This document shows positions 6,731 through 9,699 of a DNA stretch of 9,699 nucleotides, piece after piece. The translations under genes were made by a program, and so were the position numbers. The notes below the pieces were generated by a model. The model saw nothing but the letters and a program-made list of their open reading frames with translations, made no database searches and was not told the DNA's origin. The stretch covers positions 1-9,699 of the forward strand of contig FR892202.1 of the NCBI GenBank assembly GCA_000433115.1, read 5' to 3'. This DNA comes from Ruminococcus sp. CAG:382 (GTDB taxonomy: Bacteria; Bacillota; Clostridia; Oscillospirales; CAG-382). Each line of letters opens with the position of its first letter. The first letter of the stretch is position 1.

Positions 6731-6759
6731 ATTCTAACACAAAAAATTTCGCTTTTCAA
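6731..6759 (-). promoter_or_regulatory. Promoter of the alpha/beta hydrolase gene
   Basis: Read on the minus strand: TTGAAA (6759-6754), a 17-base spacer, then TAGAAT (6736-6731). The spacing is ideal, each hexamer is close to consensus, and the -10 lies 24 bases before the start codon. Confidence 0.65.
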
Positions 6760-6790
6760 GCGATAATATGTTTCGCAAATGATAATTTGT
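6750..6790. promoter_or_regulatory. Short palindrome and direct repeats between divergent promoters
   Basis: CGCTT-TTC-AAGCG (6750-6762) overlaps the -35 of the minus-strand promoter. GATAATATGT (6762-6771) and GATAATTTGT (6781-6790) are near-identical direct repeats 19 bases apart, ending just before the plus-strand -35. TTTCGC also occurs twice (6747-6752 and 6771-6776). They are candidate regulator sites, possibly for the adjacent response regulator, but AT-rich chance repeats are possible. Confidence 0.3.
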
Positions 6791-6791
6791 C

Positions 6792-6819
6792 TTGCGTTTC
6801 AAAAATTTTATGCTATACT
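6792..6819 (+). promoter_or_regulatory. Extended -10 promoter of the two-component operon
   Basis: TTGCGT (6792-6797), a 16-base spacer and TATACT (6814-6819), preceded by TG at 6811-6812 in the extended -10 position. The leader to the ATG at 6865 would be about 40 bases. The ribosome site AAGGGAG is at 6848-6854. Confidence 0.65.
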
Positions 6820-6864
6820 TAAACTTGACGTTGTATATGGTAAGTCGAAGGGAGATATGTTTAT

Positions 6865-7542
6865 ATGAGACTGTTGCTTGCAGAGGATGAAAAAACACTT
6901 TCAAATGCACTTGTTACAATACTCAAGCACAACAACTATTCCGTCGATGCCGTATATAACGGTGAGGATGCAATCGATTATATTGAAACCGGCGTTTATG
7001 ACGGTGCGATACTCGACATTATGATGCCTAAGGTTGACGGCATAACGGTTCTGAAAACGATACGTGCCGGCGGCAACAAGATGCCGGTGCTGCTCCTTAC
7101 CGCAAAGAGCGATGTTGATGACAAGGTGCTCGGGCTTGATGCGGGAGCCGATGATTATCTGACAAAGCCGTTTGTTACAAAGGAGCTGCTTGCCCGTATT
7201 CGCGCGATGACGCGCCGTCAGGCAGAGCTTACGGACAATTCGCTTTCATTCGGCGATCTGAAGCTTGACAGGGTGTCGTTTGAGCTGTCGTCGCCAAGCG
7301 GCAAACTGCCGCTTACGGCAAAAGAATTTCAGATTATGGAATCGTTCATGAACCATCCGTCGCAGATTATTTCTGCGGAACGGCTGATGGAGAAAATATG
7401 GGGCTTTGACAGCGACTCAGAGATCAATGTTGTGTGGACGTATATTTCATACCTGCGCAAAAAGCTGAAGCTGCTTCAATCCGGCGTGACAATAAAAGCC
7501 GTGCGTAATATCGGCTATACTCTGGAGAACGAAAATGCTTAA
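6865..7542 (+). CDS. OmpR/PhoB-family response regulator
   Basis: DNA-binding response regulator of 225 residues, full length for the family. The receiver domain (1-118) has the acidic pocket E7-D8-E9, the phosphorylated aspartate D51 in ILDIMMP, T79 in LLLTA and K101 in LTKPF. The winged-helix effector domain (about 125-222) shows LPLTAKEFQIMESFMNHP, the recognition region INVVWTYISYLRKKL and the C-terminal hairpin VRNIGYTLE. All phosphorylation residues are present, so it should be active. It overlaps the kinase gene by eight bases (ATGCTTAA) and would be phosphorylated by that kinase. A short out-of-frame ATG at 6857 lies too close to the ribosome site to be used; the ATG at 6865 has a 10-base spacing. 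Confidence 0.95.
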   Translation: MRLLLAEDEKTLSNALVTILKHNNYSVDAVYNGEDAIDYIETGVYDGAILDIMMPKVDGITVLKTIRAGGNKMPVLLLTAKSDVDDKVLGLDAGADDYLTKPFVTKELLARIRAMTRRQAELTDNSLSFGDLKLDRVSFELSSPSGKLPLTAKEFQIMESFMNHPSQIISAERLMEKIWGFDSDSEINVVWTYISYLRKKLKLLQSGVTIKAVRNIGYTLENENA

Positions 7543-8830
7543 AAAACTGCGCGTCAAATTCATTGCAGTCACACTGTCTGTGACGGCATTGGTACTGCTC
7601 ACGATAATCGGATTTATAAACATCCATAACTACAACGATATTGTCGCAAATGCCGATTTGACGCTTCGTATGCTCCAAAGTAATGGCGGAAGGTTTCCGA
7701 CGCGACAGCCTCAGGACAAACAGCTGCCCGAAGGGGAGACAAAGCCGCCGGAGGCCGAGAGTGAAATGAGCATGAAGCTTGATATTTGTCAGGACGACTT
7801 ACGCCGTATGTCCCCGGAGGCGCCGTTTGAAACACGCTTTTTTTCCGTAACTATGGATGATTCCGGCAATATCATAAAAACGGATATTGACAAAATTGCC
7901 GCCGTCGATGACGAAAAGGCGGGCGAATATGCTCTGGCGATTTACGATAACGGGAATGAATGCGGGTTTTGTGATAATTACAGATATATAAAGGGAACTT
8001 CATCGGATGGAAACGGATTGTATATCTTTCTTGACTGCACAAAAAGTCTCAACCAGTTTCATGAATTTCTTCGTGCCAGCATCCTGATAAGCGTTTCGGG
8101 TCTTGCGGTCGTGTCGCTGCTCGTGATAATCTTTTCGGGCGTTGTTATGAAGCCGTTTGCCGAGCTCCATCAAAAGCAGAAACAGTTCATCACCGATGCC
8201 AACCATGAGCTGAAGACGCCGCTTACGGTGATAAACGCGAGCTGCGAGATACTCGAATACAACACCGGTGAAAACGAATGGACAGATGCGATCAAAGAAC
8301 AGGTCGGTCATCTCACGGAGCTGACAAACAAACTGGTGCTCCTCTCGAGTATGGATGAGGATAACAAGAAATACATAATTACGGATTTTTCGCTTTCCGA
8401 GGTGGCTGAGGAGGCTGTCAGACCGTTTTACTCTGTTGCGAAAGCAGACGGCAAGTCACTTGAATGCAATATCGAGCCGAATCTTTCCTGCCATGGCGAC
8501 ATGGGTATGATAAAGGAGCTTTTCTCGCTGCTTCTGGATAATGCGATCAAGTATTCCGACGCGGAAGGCAATATAAAGCTTTCCGTCACAGCCAACGGTA
8601 AAACAGGAAAAATTGTTGTGTCCAACACGACGGACGGTGTCCCGAAAGGCAATCTTGATGTGCTTTTCGAACGCTTTTATCGTCTTGACAAATCAAGAAA
8701 CAGCAACACCGGCGGTCACGGTGTGGGGCTTTCTGTCGCAAAATCAATTGTGACACTTCACAAAGGGAAGATAACCGCGTTTTCTCCCGACGGCATGAAT
8801 ATTGTGTTCACTGCAACGGTACAGAGGTGA
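7535..8830 (+). CDS. Membrane sensor histidine kinase
   Basis: Partner kinase of the preceding response regulator, 431 residues. Two membrane segments (about 9-30 and 182-204) enclose an extracytoplasmic sensor region of about 150 residues. That region has a proline/glutamine/glutamate-rich stretch (54-78) and four cysteines: C85, C168 and a CGFC pair (C143, C146). The cytosolic part has the HisKA motif with H224 in DANHELKTPL, the N box with N336 in LLLDNAIKYS, the F region ERFYRLDKS (379-387) and the glycine loop GGHGVGLS (393-400). The usual DxGxG box is replaced by SNTTDGVP (363-370), as I recall from many Firmicutes kinases of this sort, so activity is still expected. The signal is unknown; CxxC suggests redox or metal sensing, or simply a structural disulfide. 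Confidence 0.93.
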   Translation: MLKKLRVKFIAVTLSVTALVLLTIIGFINIHNYNDIVANADLTLRMLQSNGGRFPTRQPQDKQLPEGETKPPEAESEMSMKLDICQDDLRRMSPEAPFETRFFSVTMDDSGNIIKTDIDKIAAVDDEKAGEYALAIYDNGNECGFCDNYRYIKGTSSDGNGLYIFLDCTKSLNQFHEFLRASILISVSGLAVVSLLVIIFSGVVMKPFAELHQKQKQFITDANHELKTPLTVINASCEILEYNTGENEWTDAIKEQVGHLTELTNKLVLLSSMDEDNKKYIITDFSLSEVAEEAVRPFYSVAKADGKSLECNIEPNLSCHGDMGMIKELFSLLLDNAIKYSDAEGNIKLSVTANGKTGKIVVSNTTDGVPKGNLDVLFERFYRLDKSRNSNTGGHGVGLSVAKSIVTLHKGKITAFSPDGMNIVFTATVQR

Positions 8831-8836
8831 TATTTT

Positions 8837-9699
8837 ATGAAAAAAATGAATTGCAGACTGCAGAAAGGAAAAACCGCTTTGCTTTCTGACGGTAAAACTG
8901 CGCTTGAACTGACTTTTTCGGACGATGAAGTTGCCGTTTGCGTATATACCGATTTCAAAGCGGAGCCGCTTGTTCTGCGCGCCGCCGCATCGGACGGTGA
9001 TATGCTGACACTTGCACTTTATCCGTACAGGCTTGAGCTTTATATAAACGACGTGCTCTGCGACGAGGAATGGGAAGCCGGCAGCCTTATACTCGGAGAT
9101 GAATATACACTTGAGGGCAATCATGCGATATCCGTTGCGCCTCTTGAAAACGAACTGCCGCGAAGGGAGCCGAGGAGTTGTATGACGATTTCAGGCTGTC
9201 GTGCCGGCGGTGTCAACGTCGGTGACTGTATGCCTTTTTCGGAAAATGCCGACGGGCTTTCCGGAAACGGCGACAGCGTATATCATTTGTTTTATCTTTA
9301 TGATCGTCACCATCATTGCAGCAAATGGTGCCTAGGCGCGCACCAGTGGGCACATATTTCAACGGAGGATTTTGTTACATGGCGCGAGCATCCTATGGCA
9401 ATACCGATAACGCATCCGTGGGAAGGTTCAATATGCACCGGTTCAATCGTCTTTGACGGTGAAAAGTATTGCGCGTGGTATGCGGTACGTATGTCAGACC
9501 GTTCTCCTGCACGGATCACCATGGCTGTATCTCATGACCTTGAGACTTTTTTCAAGACGGACGGGTATTTCACATTGCCGCCTGCATATGAGAGCAGGAC
9601 TGCACGTGACCCGAAGGTCATTTTTATCGACGGCAGGCTTCATATGCTGGTTACGACTTCACGCGTGTCTGACGGTCGCGGCTGTCTTGCTCATCTCGT
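8837..9699 (+). CDS. GH32-like five-bladed beta-propeller glycosidase (partial, 3' end outside window)
   Basis: An open frame of 287 codons runs off the right edge. There is no signal peptide, so it is probably cytosolic. Residues 1-110 look like an all-beta domain (strands such as LTLALYPYRLELYIND), and the propeller starts near 120. Propeller motifs: VGDCMPF with D130 in the place of the GH32 nucleophile, a motif-rich stretch from VYHLFYLYDRHHH through SKWCLGAHQWAHIS, WEGSICTGS (195-203) where GH32 enzymes have their FSGS box, and ARDP with D258 as the transition-state-stabilising aspartate. The acid/base glutamate is expected beyond the edge. GH32 enzymes act on sucrose and fructans, but this subgroup diverges enough that the sugar is uncertain. 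The ribosome site AGAGGTGA overlaps the kinase stop six bases upstream of the ATG, so it belongs to the two-component operon. GH43 or another propeller family is an alternative. Confidence 0.65.
   Translation, partial: MKKMNCRLQKGKTALLSDGKTALELTFSDDEVAVCVYTDFKAEPLVLRAAASDGDMLTLALYPYRLELYINDVLCDEEWEAGSLILGDEYTLEGNHAISVAPLENELPRREPRSCMTISGCRAGGVNVGDCMPFSENADGLSGNGDSVYHLFYLYDRHHHCSKWCLGAHQWAHISTEDFVTWREHPMAIPITHPWEGSICTGSIVFDGEKYCAWYAVRMSDRSPARITMAVSHDLETFFKTDGYFTLPPAYESRTARDPKVIFIDGRLHMLVTTSRVSDGRGCLAHL

Noticed and set aside
6857..6868. Four-codon upstream ORF (ATG TTT ATA TGA) overlapping the response regulator start as a regulatory leader
   Set aside because: Its ATG lies only two bases after the ribosome site, too near for efficient initiation; the overlap is probably chance.
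8428..8652. Possible loss of kinase activity because the DxGxG box is missing
   Set aside because: The N box, F region and glycine-rich loop are intact, and the NTT-type replacement is, as far as I recall, common in related Firmicutes kinases.
1..9699. Mobile elements, CRISPR array, tRNA or rRNA
   Set aside because: No transposase, integrase, regularly spaced repeat array or RNA-gene-like sequence was seen on either strand.

Overview
The window looks like a chromosomal segment of a low-to-moderate-GC Gram-positive of the class Clostridia, probably Ruminococcus-like (Oscillospiraceae). Grounds: strong AGGAGG-type ribosome sites, a lipobox lipoprotein, AT-rich intergenic DNA, and a set of families (FliB-like protein, ECF sigma with a membrane partner, lipoprotein/MBOAT/DHHW cassette, OmpR-type two-component pair) common in gut Clostridia. 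This is inference; there is no rRNA or other marker gene here. Ten genes are visible. The last is cut by the right edge, and no stretch over 300 bases lacks a gene.

Layout. (1) 169-1194 is a FliB-like cysteine-rich lysine-N-methylase homologue, closed by a hairpin and a 30-base nearly pure T tract. (2) 1348-5725 is a compact same-strand block: ECF-type sigma factor, membrane anti-sigma-like partner (overlapping by ATGA), acidic-linker lipoprotein with a DUF4358-like C-terminal domain, MBOAT O-acyltransferase and DHHW/AlgX-like SGNH protein. Gaps inside the block are 43 bases or less, and it ends at a strong bidirectional terminator at 5730-5778. An ECF-like promoter and a short perfect palindrome precede the sigma gene. 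(3) 5777-6706 on the minus strand is an alpha/beta hydrolase of the lysophospholipase / monoglyceride lipase type. (4) A 158-base divergent intergenic region has a recognisable promoter on each strand and short repeats. (5) 6865-8830 is an OmpR-family response regulator and its histidine kinase (8-base overlap). It is followed after 6 bases by a GH32-like five-bladed-propeller glycosidase that runs off the window.

How they may work together. The block at 1348-5725 reads as a stress-responsive surface-modification unit. The sigma factor and its membrane partner would sense the envelope, and the MBOAT plus DHHW pair would transfer acyl (probably acetyl) groups to an exported polymer; the lipoprotein's role is unknown. 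The two-component pair may control the adjacent glycosidase.

The most unusual observation is in the anti-sigma-like gene. A 20-base imperfect tandem duplication (2060-2103) breaks the frame; removing one copy restores one 184-residue ORF. The only two differences between the copies are synonymous when each is read in its own frame. This could be a slippage or phase-variation event, a fixed pseudogene, or a junction between two strain haplotypes in a metagenomic assembly. The first ORF ends in a TAATG overlap with an in-frame ATG of the second, so two separate polypeptides are also conceivable.
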